From Ciborinia camelliae (lineage: Eukaryota > Ascomycota > Leotiomycetes > Helotiales > Sclerotiniaceae), in assembly GCA_025890175.1 (NCBI GenBank), contig JANPYM010000001.1:2690288-2754287 (forward strand): a DNA stretch of 64,000 nucleotides, in the 5' to 3' direction. Under the pieces are notes generated by a model. That model made no database searches. It was not told the DNA's origin and was given only the letters and a program-made list of their open reading frames with translations. Positions 48,926 through 61,330 of this stretch are shown piece after piece; position 1 is the first letter of the stretch; every line of letters starts with the position of its first letter. A program made the position numbers and the translations under genes.

Positions 48926-51900
48926 ATGGGGCCAAAAGAGTAAGTTGATATCGATATACCATGGAGTTATATATACTAACTTTCTACCAGCCAAAGGGGT
49001 ATCAGGTTTGAAGAACTTTCAGATGACAGCCAAGATGACGCCGATCGACAGCCTCCACAACGTCCACGACGTTCACAACCTCCTCAACCTCCTCAACCTC
49101 GACCGCCCCAACCTCCACAACCGCCTAGATCACCTCCAGCCAGACCGCCTAGAGAGTTGAAAGTCCCCAAATTCTTGACCGACAAAGATCCTGTTGAACA
49201 ACCTCTCGATCCAGCAACTTCTTTCAGGGGTTATCAGCAGCCGCCGGTTAATGAGCGGCTTCAACAAATTAAGACATTTCTTGCTGACGAAGATGCAAAT
49301 CGATGCCTAGACTTCAAAGGCAAGCTCGGTCAAATACAGGATTACCTCGACCACATCGAAAAGAACAACGTACCAAGGGACTCTTCGCTCTTCAAAGATG
49401 CAAAGGTAATGACAAATATACACATAGATTGGCATGATCGTATGGATAAGAAAGCTCCGGGCGATCCTCTATGTTTAGATAATCCTCAGATTCAGCCTTA
49501 TAGCACGAGACTTATGTCGAATGAAGTGACTCTTGCTATTCGCGAGACGAGGGAACTCAATGGCACTCAGACACAAGTCCGCGAGGATCGCCCCCCTTTC
49601 ACGATACAGCGTACTAAGGATCACTCATTATTTCTTAGGGCCATGAAAGACGACGCCAAGAAAACTTTGATGGATCTTACGGAAGAGGAAGAGAATCGTA
49701 ATCTCTTCAAAATTGAGAGCCGAGCATATAATGAAGCGAAGGATAACCCGGCATTGATTCCTCTTTGGACAGACCCTATTCGTGGCATCCCCGATACTGG
49801 AAAAGGTCTAAGTGATAGCGATCCTTGGTATGGTAGAGGCCAGGTCCTAGGTGTCACCCCAAAAACTCAAATCAAGCCGGAACCAACTCATAATGTCTTA
49901 CCACCCGTCGTCAACGGATACCAGAGTGTCCTACGTAACTATTTGAATATGTACAGAAATAATGTGAACACCCTGGGACGAGGAGATCAGAGACATGCAA
50001 AGGACTGGAGAGTAGCAGTCTTGAAGGCCTTCTTACGATTATTTCCGACACCAGAGGCTAAGGCGCTTGAGCGTAATGCTAATGTATACTCAACTGGGCA
50101 ACGACGAGGGGACATGACAGATGAGGAATTTAGAGCTGTCAAAGATGATTGGAAGAAATACAACGATCTGCAGGACCAGCTATTGGAACATCTCTCCGCC
50201 ACGACTACTCCTCCGGTACATTTCTATTTTGATGAGCCAGATATGGTCAAGACAGATATATACGATCCTACCAAGATTAATATTCCTAGGTTATATGGCG
50301 ACCGATTGCGGGAGGTTCATGAGATGCAAACTGAACTTATTGGTCTTCTGAGAGAATGTCGTGACAACGGTGGTCCAGAACGTTGTAATTGGTTCATCCT
50401 AGGAAGAATGGCTGAAATACTTGCACCTGTGGAGCCTGATATGTTTGATGAAGTGGGAAAACATTGGGCACAATTTAAAACGAGACATATTCCATTGCTT
50501 TGGGATAAAGCCTTCGCATCAAACGAAAAGAATAGGTGGCTCACTTCTCGTAGTGCAGAAGATAGAGCCGTGATTGATCCTTATATCAAGAAACTACGGG
50601 ATCTCTGGGTTACCATTTATCAGAACAATCCTGATCTTCGACGTGAGGAAGCCACTCTAAATAAAGATGAGCCATGGATTGTGTTACTGCCATTAAATAA
50701 GGGTGCTCTAAGGACAGACTCATTGAGACACAAAATGGCGCCCGAATTTCTACAACCGTATATCTTTTATGTCCCTTGGGAAACTCCAAAACCTAAGCTT
50801 TCCCCAGAATTTGAAAAGCAAGTTGAAAGAATCCATAGGCTTTTGAAGGAGAAAGAAGAATCTAGAGGTCAACTAGCATTCGACAGTATGGCTGTCCTTC
50901 GACAAAATTTGGCCCCGTTCTTTTATCCCAGACTTCGTCGGATGTATGATCAAACACTCAGTGATAATCCCGAAGTCCGTGATCCCGCGCTTAGGGCTTT
51001 TTCTGAGATTTTCGACCCGTGGCTAGCGGAGTTTGAAGGAGTTGGGATCGAGATAAGAAATTATCAACCCGAGGAGGCACAAGCCTTGCTAACGGGAACT
51101 ATACCAGCAAATCTAACAGATTTACCGGTTGAGACGAAGGCGCCCCAATTCAGACAGCGAGATCCATCTGTCCTATATCACACCCATACACGATTAGACC
51201 CAACTGCATTAAATGAGCTTAACGCAGATCTGAACCGAGATGTTCCCGATGACGGCGATGTGGGAGCACCTCCTGATGCAGGGGGGTGGACCGATCAAAT
51301 GAGAAAAAAGTATGGGAAAATGTTAGGCCATCCGGGATTGCAACGTATGAGAGACGAAATATCTGGCATCGAACAAGAAATACAAGATCGAGGTGATAAT
51401 GATCCTATTGTCCAGAATTTCCTGTCAAAAGAATTGGCCCTTCTCAACGAAAAGTTTACGGCCGAAGAGAGTCGAGTGATGAGAGGAGTCAGAGGTGCGG
51501 CCAAATCAAAGCAAAAGGCCAAAACAATCACTGTTTTACAAAGCGTGGATTTTGTCGGCACAAATGTCGATACAGACAATGTTCCTGGAGTCTTTTATCT
51601 CGCTACCGAACCACCTTCACCGATGACAATTCATCCTACAAAGGTTGACACTCTAACTCTTGTGCCAAATCTCGACACGGGTCTTCATCGCAATCGTGAA
51701 GAAAATTGGCAGCATTTTATCCTGGGCTACCCGAAACAAATCTCTCGTTACGACGTGGGCACACTAAACTTTCAGTCCAAGGCCGAAAGGAGGGGTATCC
51801 AGCGAGCGGCTATCGAAGTGGCTTTGAATTTTCTAGCTTCAAATTATGAGCAACGTCGTCCAGACGATCGATTCCGTCAAGTTGTAATCCCTTCACCATG

Positions 51901-54469
51901 GAAGCCACCTCCACCAGAAGTTCCAATATCATTAGAACTTGAACCAACCAAGCGGCCTGTTGAATTGGACCCGAAATACTACACTAGCCTTATGGTCGAA
52001 TACAAGCGATGGAAGGATGACGATTGGTATGATGCTCGTGAGAAGATTGTTAAACTTTTTCCTGGTCAAGTTGCACCACCGGCTAATTATAATGGTCCCT
52101 TTACAATCCCGACAATGTTTGAATACCAAGATGTTGCTGCCAAGTATTTGGGGAATTTGACTCCTACCTGGAACGCTTTGTTACATACAGCCAATGTTTT
52201 CCCGCGGCCGTTTCTGTCAGCAGTTCTCACGCGTGTTCAGAGGGGTGTAAATTTTGAGCCGGGTCAAGCGGACGATCCTCTTTATGAAGAAGCAAATGGG
52301 ATGGAATTAAAACTGACGCCGCAAGAACTTGGTGTTCTCCGAGAATTAACTGAGCCATCTTGGAATTGCCATTGGCTTCCATACCCTCCGGTTATACATG
52401 AGCACGAAGATATGCCCAGACAGCTTCTCGATGAATTCGAAAGAGATATTGAAGAGCTGCCAGAAGACTCTAAACCTCCTTACTGGACGTCAGGACGGCC
52501 CCCGAGTCTTCCACGAAATTTTCCACGAGATTTTCCAGAATCACAGAGGGATCTGCGTTTGACCGTAGAATATGATCCTGACACTCTATCACATACTTCT
52601 ATATCTTTGAGAGATCTTCTTCAACACATAAATAATCGTCGATTTACTCAGGATTTACCTCCGTGGACCTTGGTTACCGCGCGAGATCATCTTAGTACAA
52701 TGCATCGTTATCATCACATACAGTATGTTTTATATCCATCCATTTACCAATAAGATAGCTAATTAGTGGTTATAGTTATGAGCCAGCTTCAGAAGAGGAA
52801 ATACAGGTAGGCATAGATTACGAAGGATCGCATGCTAGCGTAGCAAGAATCGCACTTACAGGTCACCCCGAGATGAAGTATGTGGAAAGCCGAAGGGCGG
52901 CGCATAACGCGTATGGAATAGAAAGAAATCCTGCCGATAATAAATACACCGTTCAATATAACGCAGATCGCTTCACAGGACCTCCAATTATCCAACCTAA
53001 TCTCTACTCTTTCGTCGAAAAAGCGTCCTTCAAATTCGGTAGATCAATTGCTATGTACACGGAAGAACTCACAATGGACGAAACGCACTACACGCGAGAC
53101 CTCTGCCTCGACATCGTAAACATAAGCTACCAACGCACAACCCTCCGATCAGAAGGTAAAGCCCTCTATCCCGGCGAACCCAACGTCCCCCCCGGAACCC
53201 CCAACCCAAACAACATAACCCTAGTCCGCATCGCGTCGGATCTCCAAAAGGTCGCCCCTGACATCTTTAAATCCTACGGGCTCAACCCCGAAACCCTAAC
53301 CGACCCCAGCGTCCCTCTCCAAACCCGCATGAAATACGCCGCCCTGATGATCCAAACCCAAGTAATCGAAGAACTAAACAACAACTGGGAATCTCGTTTC
53401 CCCATCAAGGAAAACGTATGGGGATTTGCACGGGACCGCCTCATCAACCCCGTACGAACCGTCATCTCAGGCCGTACTTTTGAGGAATATTATCAACCGC
53501 GTCAACATTTCAGTATGCGGAGATGGCCACCTTGCGAACAGAGTCCGGAGAATCAAGAAATTATTAAGAAGAGTGGACCGGAGGTGCAGAAGAAGCCTAA
53601 AAAGGAAATTGTGCCGAGGAAAACAAACGAGGAGAAGAAATTGGATATGTTGAGGAAATCGAAGAAGCCGAAACATATAGGGGGTGCGCCGCCTAATTTC
53701 CCATTTGGCGAGACGCCTTATCAGCAGAATTATTTGAGCTGGAGGATGCAGGAGGATTTGAAGGATAGTATGTTTTTCCCTTCATCTTTTGCTCTCTCTT
53801 CTTTTCATGCAGAGATATGTTGTACATTTTTGGAACTTGAATTGATACTAACTTTCATACCCCCCAGTCCCCGAATTCAACATCGCACCCAAGCCCCGCA
53901 AAGGGCTCTCCAAATTCCTTCCCGCTCCACCCCCTCCACCGCCGGTAGACTATTACGCATTGCCTTCCATTCCTCCTTCCTTCCGCCCCCGCAGTATCCC
54001 GCTCGAAGTCCTCCGCCAACGGACCATTGACGCTGCACAATCCATGCCTGGACTCCCTTCCGGCACAGCTTACTATCGAGATGATGCTGAGGCGAAACGG
54101 ATAAGAGATTACAGGCAATGGATAAAGGAAAATGGCAAGATTAAGGCGATTGAGAGGCTGGCGGGGAAGAGTTGGCAGAGTATGAATAGGGCTGAGAGGG
54201 AGAGGTGGGCAGGGGAGTTAGCGCTCATTGAGATGGAGGAGCAGAGAAGTATACAGAATGCTGGGTTGATGGGTGTTGGAATTTTAGATGATTGGACTAG
54301 TGGAGGTGGGCGTTCTGATGCGAGTGACGGGAGTTTGGTTCTGAGGTCCGGTCAGGGGACGAAAAAAAGGAGCAGGAGTAGGAGTCCTGGTAGTGGAAGT
54401 AGATCAAAAAGGAGAGCAGGTAGTACTGAGTCGAGTGCTCTTGAGCCGGTGATGTCGGGAGCATTGTAA
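48926..54469 (+). CDS. Large unrecognised protein, 1,779 aa
   Basis: Four exons: 48926-48939, 48991-52722, 52776-53767 and 53868-54469. Introns are 51 bp (GTAAGT, ACTAAC branch, CCAG), 53 bp (GTATGT...TATAG) and 100 bp (GTATGT...CCAG). Phases agree and total coding length divides by three. The start ATG (context CAAGATGGG) gives MGPKDQRGIRFEEL. Residues 1-60 are Pro/Gln/Arg-rich. The long centre is soluble, charged and rich in Trp, Tyr and Pro, with no transmembrane stretch or signal peptide and no motif I know. A Lys-rich segment, a PPPPPP run (near 53930) and an Arg/Ser tail (KKRSRSRSPGSGSRSKRR) suggest a nuclear protein. Codon use is ordinary and there are no breaks. Function unknown. Confidence 0.85.
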
Positions 54470-56430
54470 ATTTTATACGCATCAAGTTTTTGGGGATATG
54501 GAGAGATAAATTGCAAGGTGGGAAGTTGGATACAAGTTAATTAGTTGATGTTATTTTTTGGAGTACTTACTGTGTGTGGGCTGTCTGTATCTGTATTTAA
54601 TTGATTGGATAAAACACTGTGGTATTTATGTTTGGGATCAAAGATCGAGAAAAAGTACAGTCCTGTTATCTTTATTGGTATTAACTATAGTACTACCTAT
54701 TATTTAACACTTGTACTTTGATACATCCCCATTTCTTAATATTTCCGTCTCTTCAAAGTTTCATATTGAATCTTCGATTGTTAGAAGTTCTCATGTACCG
54801 GCATGGGCAGGTTCATAACAATGGGAAATGATGTCTCATTTTTTTCACTTGTATTCCACTGATCTAAATGTTGGGAAGATGTAGAATTCTCAACTGACTC
54901 ATCTAGCATGCCCCATTTCATCGGAATTCTTCATTTCTTGCCGTGTCAATGGACCCCGACATATTTGACTACTACTATCGGGCGAAGACAAGATGTTAGA
55001 ATTTATATTGCGGCGATACTGCTGGGATTTCATACGATTTTGCGCTTATAGGGCTGCGGCGAAACCGATTTAAGGGGAAATTTGAAGCGGGATACGTTAA
55101 GAATGGGCTGGTGATGTATGAGGAGATCGAATGACTAAAGGAGTGAGAAGTGTTTGAGAAGAGTTCTTGAGGTTGATGCTTGAGGAGAGGGAGGGGGGGG
55201 TGGTTATTTCCTTTTAGGTGGATTTATTGATGAGGGGAAATGGCACGATCGTTGTTGTATATTGGGTATTTTGAATTTTCATGTTTTTGTTTCGTTTATA
55301 TATTTTTTGCGTATAGATGTTGAACAAGCGAAGATAGTAAAGTTCCCCAAAAAGACTTTCGACTGTTATTCGCTTGGAGGCATGAAGCACATTGTGGAAC
55401 ATGATCTACTTTGTCGACCAAATTCATATTTGGTCTCTAGATATGTAAAGCGAAGATACAAAGCTAAGCATTGGGGCAATACTTTCCTCTCAAAAATGAT
55501 GAAAATTGATGCCGCAATTATCAGTTTATCAGGCCCTTTTTCGTCGGACAAGTTCAAAATTCCCTTACCACGCCCCGTTACCTGAAGACCCAAGCATACC
55601 CAATGCAACAGCAGCGATACAAAATATATGATTCGTTGGCATAATAAAGGTCCAAAATTCACGGGAAAGGAAGACGAAGGATATCAAATTCGCGAAATCT
55701 GAACGGACTTGGGGACTTTTACTTTTCGGTCTTCTCGGGTAACTATTACTTCATCCGAGAAAGAGAAAGGGGGGGGAGGCGGCTTGCAGGTTTTGGAGTT
55801 GAGGCTTTTTTAGGTGGGATTTTCGGCTAGGGATGAATTCAAATTGAAATGGGGTGGAACGGGATAGTTATTTTTATTTTTATTTGCATTAATTAATATT
55901 TGGAGATTTTGAGAATTTTTGATTTCTAGATTATGGGGTAGAGATATTGGAAGTTAATGAAGGGGTCAGAGGCATTTCAAGTTGAAAGAACAGAACGTTA
56001 TAAATATGAATTTTATCTAATCAACTTGCTGTGAATTTTTGAAGAACAAAAGGAATTTATTTTAAGGATATTTTTATTATAAAGATTTAATAAACTTTCA
56101 ATCAATTTGTGTCTTTTATGCCTTATCTATTTCATCTTTTAATTCATTAAAAGGAAAAGGAGACTCCTAAGCTTATTTTTGGTATTTGCATTAATTTTAT
56201 TATTCTAAAATATAATAAAATTTTTAATACCAATAATTTTTTAATACCAATATTACTGGTACGATAGAGTGTAAGAAGGACGAAGTTGTAATTATGTTAT
56301 CTGGGGTAGCTTGTGCCTGTTATCTCTGTGGAGCTAATACTTACTAGCGTAACAAACACGTAATTTCATTGAAAGTAGAGGGGAGAAGAGACTAGGCCTT
56401 TTTTTGGTTCTTTATGAGTATCTTATCTAC
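54470..56430. other. Intergenic DNA
   Basis: 3' flank of the large gene and spacer. Open frames around 55262-55662 on both strands lack ATG starts and recognisable motifs. From about 55830 to 56260 the sequence is AT-rich and featureless. Confidence 0.5.
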
Positions 56431-56694
56431 TTAACTCTCCCACCTTCTCCATCTTCTTCTCCTGCTACTGCTACCATTTCTAATCCCATTCTCCCATCTC
56501 ATAATCGTATTCCTCGCATTTCTTCCCCACCCTGTCACTATACACCTAATGCATCTCCTCCCGGCCTCCCGATCTACACCATTGTAGAACGGACAGCCCT
56601 CAGGAGTACAATTTACGTAGCGTTGGAAGCGGCAGCGACGAATTCGACGCTCGTAGTGTGAACACTCGAAGTCGAGGACTATGATTATGCACAT
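56431..56694 (-). CDS. Small cysteine-containing protein, 87 aa
   Basis: The ATG at 56694 (context CAAAAATGTGC) opens 87 codons to TAA with no intron. The product begins MCIIIVLDFECSHYE and has seven cysteines (C2, C11, C21, C29, C34, C48, C51). Its spacing, C-x-H near the start, then C and a CxxC, is similar to small fungal proteins that start 'MCI...EC.H' and are thought to bind metal. The C-terminal third is Arg/Trp/Ser-rich. There is no signal peptide. I recognise the style of family but no named function. An upstream exon cannot be excluded. Confidence 0.5.
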   Translation of the reverse strand: MCIIIVLDFECSHYERRIRRCRFQRYVNCTPEGCPFYNGVDREAGRRCIRCIVTGWGRNARNTIMRWENGIRNGSSSRRRRWRRWES

Positions 56695-57588
56695 TTTTGC
56701 GTTGGTTGGGGTGTGCTATGCGGTTATTTGTTGTGGATTTGTGGTTACCTGGGTTGTTTGTGTGTGTATCTGTTAAGGTTGTAACTATAGACAAGAAAAA
56801 GAAAGACGAGGGCGATCTTCTTATATACAGGGCGGGGATGAATGGTCAAGTATTGTTTTAGTATTATTCCTGTTTTGAATTTCGAATTCGAGTTTGATGT
56901 ACATAGAGAGTGGAATAGAATAGAACAATGATAGAACAGTTCTATATTCAATATCTGCCTTGAGGAGAAATTTGGTGAACACTCGTTGTTGCAGCGACAC
57001 TTCGAGTAAGCGATTTACAACTACAAGTACTGCGATCCCTCTGGACAAGTGTTTGATGGTATTATCTCTCTCTTTCTCTCATGAACATATATTACATGCA
57101 CCCACCTCGTAGGAATAAAAGAAATCGAATTAGGAACTTGGCCACGAAATCGTAAAATTAATGATAACATGCTAATTTTTGGAATTATAAAATATGAATT
57201 GAGATGACGGAGAGCGTAGAGCAGTGAGGAAGGAGCTTAGAGGAAATGCTTGAGTTTTGAACAAAGCATTTGCCAGGGGGGGGCTCGCAATGTTGTGACT
57301 AGGAGTCTTTAAAGCACTTGCTGGTTAGTTAACAGGAAGGTAGTGTCACTACCTACCGTAAGATGAATCACAAATAAGGGATCCCCGATGCACAGAATCA
57401 AGAGGAAACGCTATTGAAGTCAAGGAATTGTAGATTGATATATCCAGTAGAAAGTAGCCTTCCCCATACACTTCTAGCGCCAAGGTTTAGACATCACCAC
57501 AGAATAAACAACGATGACTTCATCCACACATTTCCGACTAAACGCACACCGGGTATTCGCTTTCGCTTTTAATTCAAATCTCCTCTCC
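56695..57588. other. Intergenic DNA
   Basis: Upstream region of the small cysteine gene and 3' flank of the next minus-strand gene. Nothing recognisable. Confidence 0.5.
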
Positions 57589-58345
57589 TTAATCCATCCA
57601 CCCCAAACCACCAACCCATCTCCTCCCATTTCTATCCCTTCCCGCACATCCCAAACATTTTCTTTCCATACCCAAATTACTCACAGCACAAGAATGACAA
57701 ACTTGCTTTCCACAACTGGTACATGCATGATTTGCCTCTCCAGCCCCATACATATCAATATCCATCATAGTATCCACATCCATTTCATCGCCCCCCTCTA
57801 TATTCGCTAGCGAGGTATCGCAATCTTCGCAATTGGTTGGTAGAAGATTTTTATGAGGAATTGTTTTTGGAGAGACGGAGGTAGATGATGCATAAGAGGA
57901 ATCGCTACCGGGTGAAGCTTGACGGTTTGATGGAAGTTGCAAGAAGGAGTGAAGTGAGGCTTGGTGTGCAGTGTTGTTTGGTGGAGGTGGTATTATTGTA
58001 CGAGGGGAGATTGCAGAAGGTGAGGGGGGAGGCATATAATTTGTGTTGATTTTTAAAGGCTGCTGTGCGGAATAGAGGAGGGAGAGAGTATGTTCTGTGG
58101 AATTGGTTAATGTTTGACGCGCAAACGTTAGGATTGTTAGAATAGGGAGTCATACGATGAACGGTCTCTTCATTTGGCCGATTATCTCTATGCCGTTTCC
58201 TCGTACGTGAAGAGAGAAGACTCGGTGATGCGATCGATGGGGAATCGATGTGCATGGAATTGGAGTTGTTGGAGTGGAGAGGACTGGATAGAAGTGATGA
58301 ACCGGTGGAAATTTCGGATTCGGAACGCTTGCGTTTGAGATACAT
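57589..58345 (-). CDS. Conserved fungal protein with four CxxC pairs, 231 aa
   Basis: Exons 58345-58156 and 58094-57589 on the minus strand. The 61-bp intron has a GTATGA donor and CACAG acceptor, and splicing fuses RPNEETVH to QHTLSLLYSAQ in frame. The N terminus is a basic, Ser-rich tract (MYLKRKRSESE) with a possible nuclear localisation signal around RKRHRDNRP. The middle is Pro/Ser-rich and disordered. The C terminus carries four CxxC pairs (C152/C155, C188/C191, C196/C199, C210/C213), enough for two zinc sites, separated by an acidic Asp/Met tract. I judge it a conserved Pezizomycotina protein of unknown role, probably nuclear and zinc-binding. The head and tail would be wrongly read as two overlapping genes without the splice. 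Confidence 0.8.
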
Positions 58346-59669
58346 TGTGTTTATCGGTGTAGTGAATTACTTGATGATATAGTTGTGAGTTTGATACTGT
58401 TGATGATGAAACAAATTGATATATTGATTGAGAATACGTAGACTAGAGTGGAGTGGAGTGGAGTGGAGGTTGAGTTGAATTGATAAAAACAATCGGACAA
58501 AGGCTGGAACGCGAGATGGAACCACTTTACGCGAGAAGGCGCGCTAGCTTGATTTAGAGGACGCGGATCGCACGTGTGCCAATGCCAAATGCTCAGGACC
58601 ATATCGCCGCCTCAACTCTGATAAATGATTCCTCGTCAACAATATCAAAAAACGTTGAAAGATCCTTTCCTCATTCTAAACCCGCCAAAGGACGCCAGAG
58701 GACAGAAAGAAATCAGTCCATTAGCTACTTACCATTCTCTGTTGGGGCAGCCTCTACTCCCAGCCTCCATCATCCGTTCCAGACTGAATAGGCCAAGCTG
58801 CAACTTCTTCATCTGTTCGATTCTCTATAGTTAGAGGTGAATCAGGCCGGTCAATGGCGGGAGCGGCGCTGGCGCCAATGTTGTTATCAAGCTTAATGTT
58901 GTAAAGATCCTCAGGCTGGATGTGCTAGTGTTGAAGCAAATAAATCTGAAATTGCTCTATTGGCATGGGCAATTAGGATTTTGGCGCACTGAGTGGTATA
59001 TTGCCCGACAGTTTTTGACTTATCGCTCCTCTTGATTAACCCCTTTTCCTGGCTCACTCGCTCCAGTTCATGACTCTTGGTACGAATGAGTAGACTCAAA
59101 AGAATCTGCTTTTCCAGACATTATAATATTTGGTGCCTGTGGCTGGCAGGAAGGAGATTAATTCTATGATTCAGCAATTATTCACGGAAATTTATCACGA
59201 AAGGTGTAAATTGAAGATGAATGGATGTTTAAATACCTACTCGCTATTGAGTTACGTCTGGAGAGAAGGTCCACGAGATAAAGTAAGTAACCTCGTACAT
59301 CTAAGGAGTAAGCAGAGCCTGTTGCTAATCTGGCAAGGCTTAAGAGACCACCAATTTCAACCCTCTGGTGAATTGCGGATTTACTAAAGAGGAAGGCAGC
59401 AGAAACATTAGAAAATATTGCATCTTCCTACTATATATACGAACATTACCTTTTGCGGACCTTCAAGATGTCCATGACTGAGGATCTCAATTTTCACATT
59501 TTAACAAAGTCAAATTGGGTTGATTTATAATTTATTGGCAGTCACAATATTTATCTATATCTTGTGCTTCATAAGTATACAATCCTTGTTATCCTACTGA
59601 TAGGACTCAACATATGCCGCCCGCGTTCTCCTGGAAAATGAACCATTGTTCTTAAACATTCCCAAACAC
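58346..59669. other. Intergenic DNA
   Basis: Promoter of the four-CxxC gene followed by spacer. A minus-strand frame at 58911-59121 with an apparent frameshift is listed separately. Nothing else is recognised. Confidence 0.5.
58911..59121 (-). pseudogene. Possible small ORF with a frameshift (doubtful)
   Basis: The ATG at 59121 opens MSGKADSFESTHSYQES and stops. In the next frame, overlapping the same bases, a protein-like run continues as SHELERVSQEKGLIK and GQYTTQCAKILIAHAN to TGA at 58911-58913. The switch would need one or two bases of insertion or deletion near 59065-59072, and no intron fits. It may be a broken small gene or chance. Confidence 0.2.
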
Positions 59670-60956
59670 TCAGATAACCGATCTACATCCCTCGGCCCAT
59701 CTCTTCTGTATTCTCTCAAAATTGTTTTCCCAGAAATCGGCTATTCGGAGAAAGGCTGCCGGTGGGATAGTTTTTCCTACAGGAGACTTGGAATCGTATC
59801 CAGGAGATATTGCATAATGAGCTCGGCGAGTCGATTCCTGGTCGATAAACTCCATTAGGTCTTCTATAGTTGCCAGGAGCTTTGAACGCTTTCCAATGAG
59901 CTCCATTAGACCTCCAACGCTCTTGCCCTGCAAGCGAGAAGCCCAGAGACGCAACCTATCTTGCAACCGATTGTGCAACTGAAATAAGCAGTCAGTGTCG
60001 CCTGCTATATAACTTCTCGCAGTCTCGTTGATAGGTCTGGTGATCAACGGCTCCCAGTTGTGCTCTCTGAAGTAATCTGAACCGGCTTTCTTATCATCAA
60101 GCCAGTTCTCCAGCTCTTCCGGCTTCATGAAGCTGTTGCCTTCTTCTCTCATAGCTCTTAATAATCCATAAATGTTCGACTTCGGGCCTGAGCGAGATAG
60201 CAGCTCCATGAGCTGCACGTCGCGAACCTTCCCCATTCGAATACCAAATACATGGAATAAGGTATCCCAATCACCACGAACATCCCACCAGAGCTGAATC
60301 CTGTCTTGCGACTCCAGAACCTTTTTGAGAGACAGACCGTCCTCATTCGTGCGCTCGAAAGTCATTCTCTGGAGTTTGAAGACATCAAAAATGTAGGTTT
60401 GGTTCATCGAAATTATTGTCATCGACAAGAATGACATATTTCCGTTGCGACCAAAACCGGTCCCTGAAACAACCTCCCCATTAACCTTCTTTTCTGGGGT
60501 GCCTTCGCAATCAAATGCAAGCTCAACTCCATCCTTGAGGTGAGAGAGGATGGGTAAGAATGCGTCAAGCTTCTCGAGCGTATCGACCATGATTGCTTCC
60601 GTGGGCTCTGCCGGCTCTGGTTCGAGGACTAGTAGGGTTAGCATGTATTTTTGATATGGCGAAAACAAAAGAGTGGTTAGCGAATACACACCTTCATCAG
60701 TCTCAACATCCCAGTTCACTTGTATCTGTGGTCTAACAACGTCGGCCCATAAGCAACAATATTGTTCCTTCCAAGCATTGATTGCGCTGTTGTCTGGTTG
60801 AGGCCAGGGGGTGTTCGCATCGGCTTTCCACTCATCGCCAATATCCCCATTCTGTGAGGCACACTCCAACTTTTCATCGCTTAAGGTTCCTTGGGTGCAG
60901 CCTGACCATGTTTCTCTCCACTCTTCACCGGTTTCGATTTCGAGTCTGTGAGACAT
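59670..60956 (-). CDS. 3'-5' exonuclease-domain protein (DEDDy type)
   Basis: The open frame of 428 codons from ATG at 60956 holds the three exonuclease motifs: LAFDCEG (D149, E151), WWDVRGDWDTL (D225 or D229) and RSYIAGDTDCL (Y316, D320). This is the DnaQ-like/RNase D-like fold seen in EXD1/Egalitarian-type proteins; substrates here are unknown (RNA or DNA). A 63-bp in-frame segment (60691-60629) has GTGTGT at one end, GCTAACC and CTAG at the other, so it is probably an intron. Removing it gives 407 aa and joins ETDE to VLEPEPAEP. The N-terminal 80 residues are acidic and not conserved as far as I can tell. It lies alone beside a repeat-rich tail of the window. Confidence 0.82.
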   Translation of the reverse strand: MSHRLEIETGEEWRETWSGCTQGTLSDEKLECASQNGDIGDEWKADANTPWPQPDNSAINAWKEQYCCLWADVVRPQIQVNWDVETDEGVYSLTTLLFSPYQKYMLTLLVLEPEPAEPTEAIMVDTLEKLDAFLPILSHLKDGVELAFDCEGTPEKKVNGEVVSGTGFGRNGNMSFLSMTIISMNQTYIFDVFKLQRMTFERTNEDGLSLKKVLESQDRIQLWWDVRGDWDTLFHVFGIRMGKVRDVQLMELLSRSGPKSNIYGLLRAMREEGNSFMKPEELENWLDDKKAGSDYFREHNWEPLITRPINETARSYIAGDTDCLFQLHNRLQDRLRLWASRLQGKSVGGLMELIGKRSKLLATIEDLMEFIDQESTRRAHYAISPGYDSKSPVGKTIPPAAFLRIADFWENNFERIQKRWAEGCRSVI

Positions 60957-61330
60957 CTTTATCGAATGTTGTGGATATCCTAGGGCATAGTTAGTATTGA
61001 TGCCGATACATGGAAATATAGATGAGGGTATTATTGCTGCTTAGCATGTCAAGGTGGAGAGAACCTATCAATCCAACACAGCAAATTTGACACTCTGCTA
61101 GAGACAAGACTTACTGTGTATGAGAAGAAAGTTGATTTTCTTGTTATGATGAATATGTTTTGTTGTTTGGTAGATGACGAGCGTTCAAGTTGGTGGTGAG
61201 AGATTCTGTTCGAGGAAATTATCGAAGTAGAATATGATGTAAGTTTTAGGAAGGATTTTGGCTGGGAAAATCGACCTCTTATAAACCCATTAGGGTCAAA
61301 AATTGGTACAGCCATGGGCTGGATCTAGCT
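60957..61330. other. Upstream region of the exonuclease gene
   Basis: About 370 bp with a minus-strand ATG frame (61315-61049) that reads Ser/Thr-rich and shows no motif. I treat it as promoter sequence. Confidence 0.4.
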
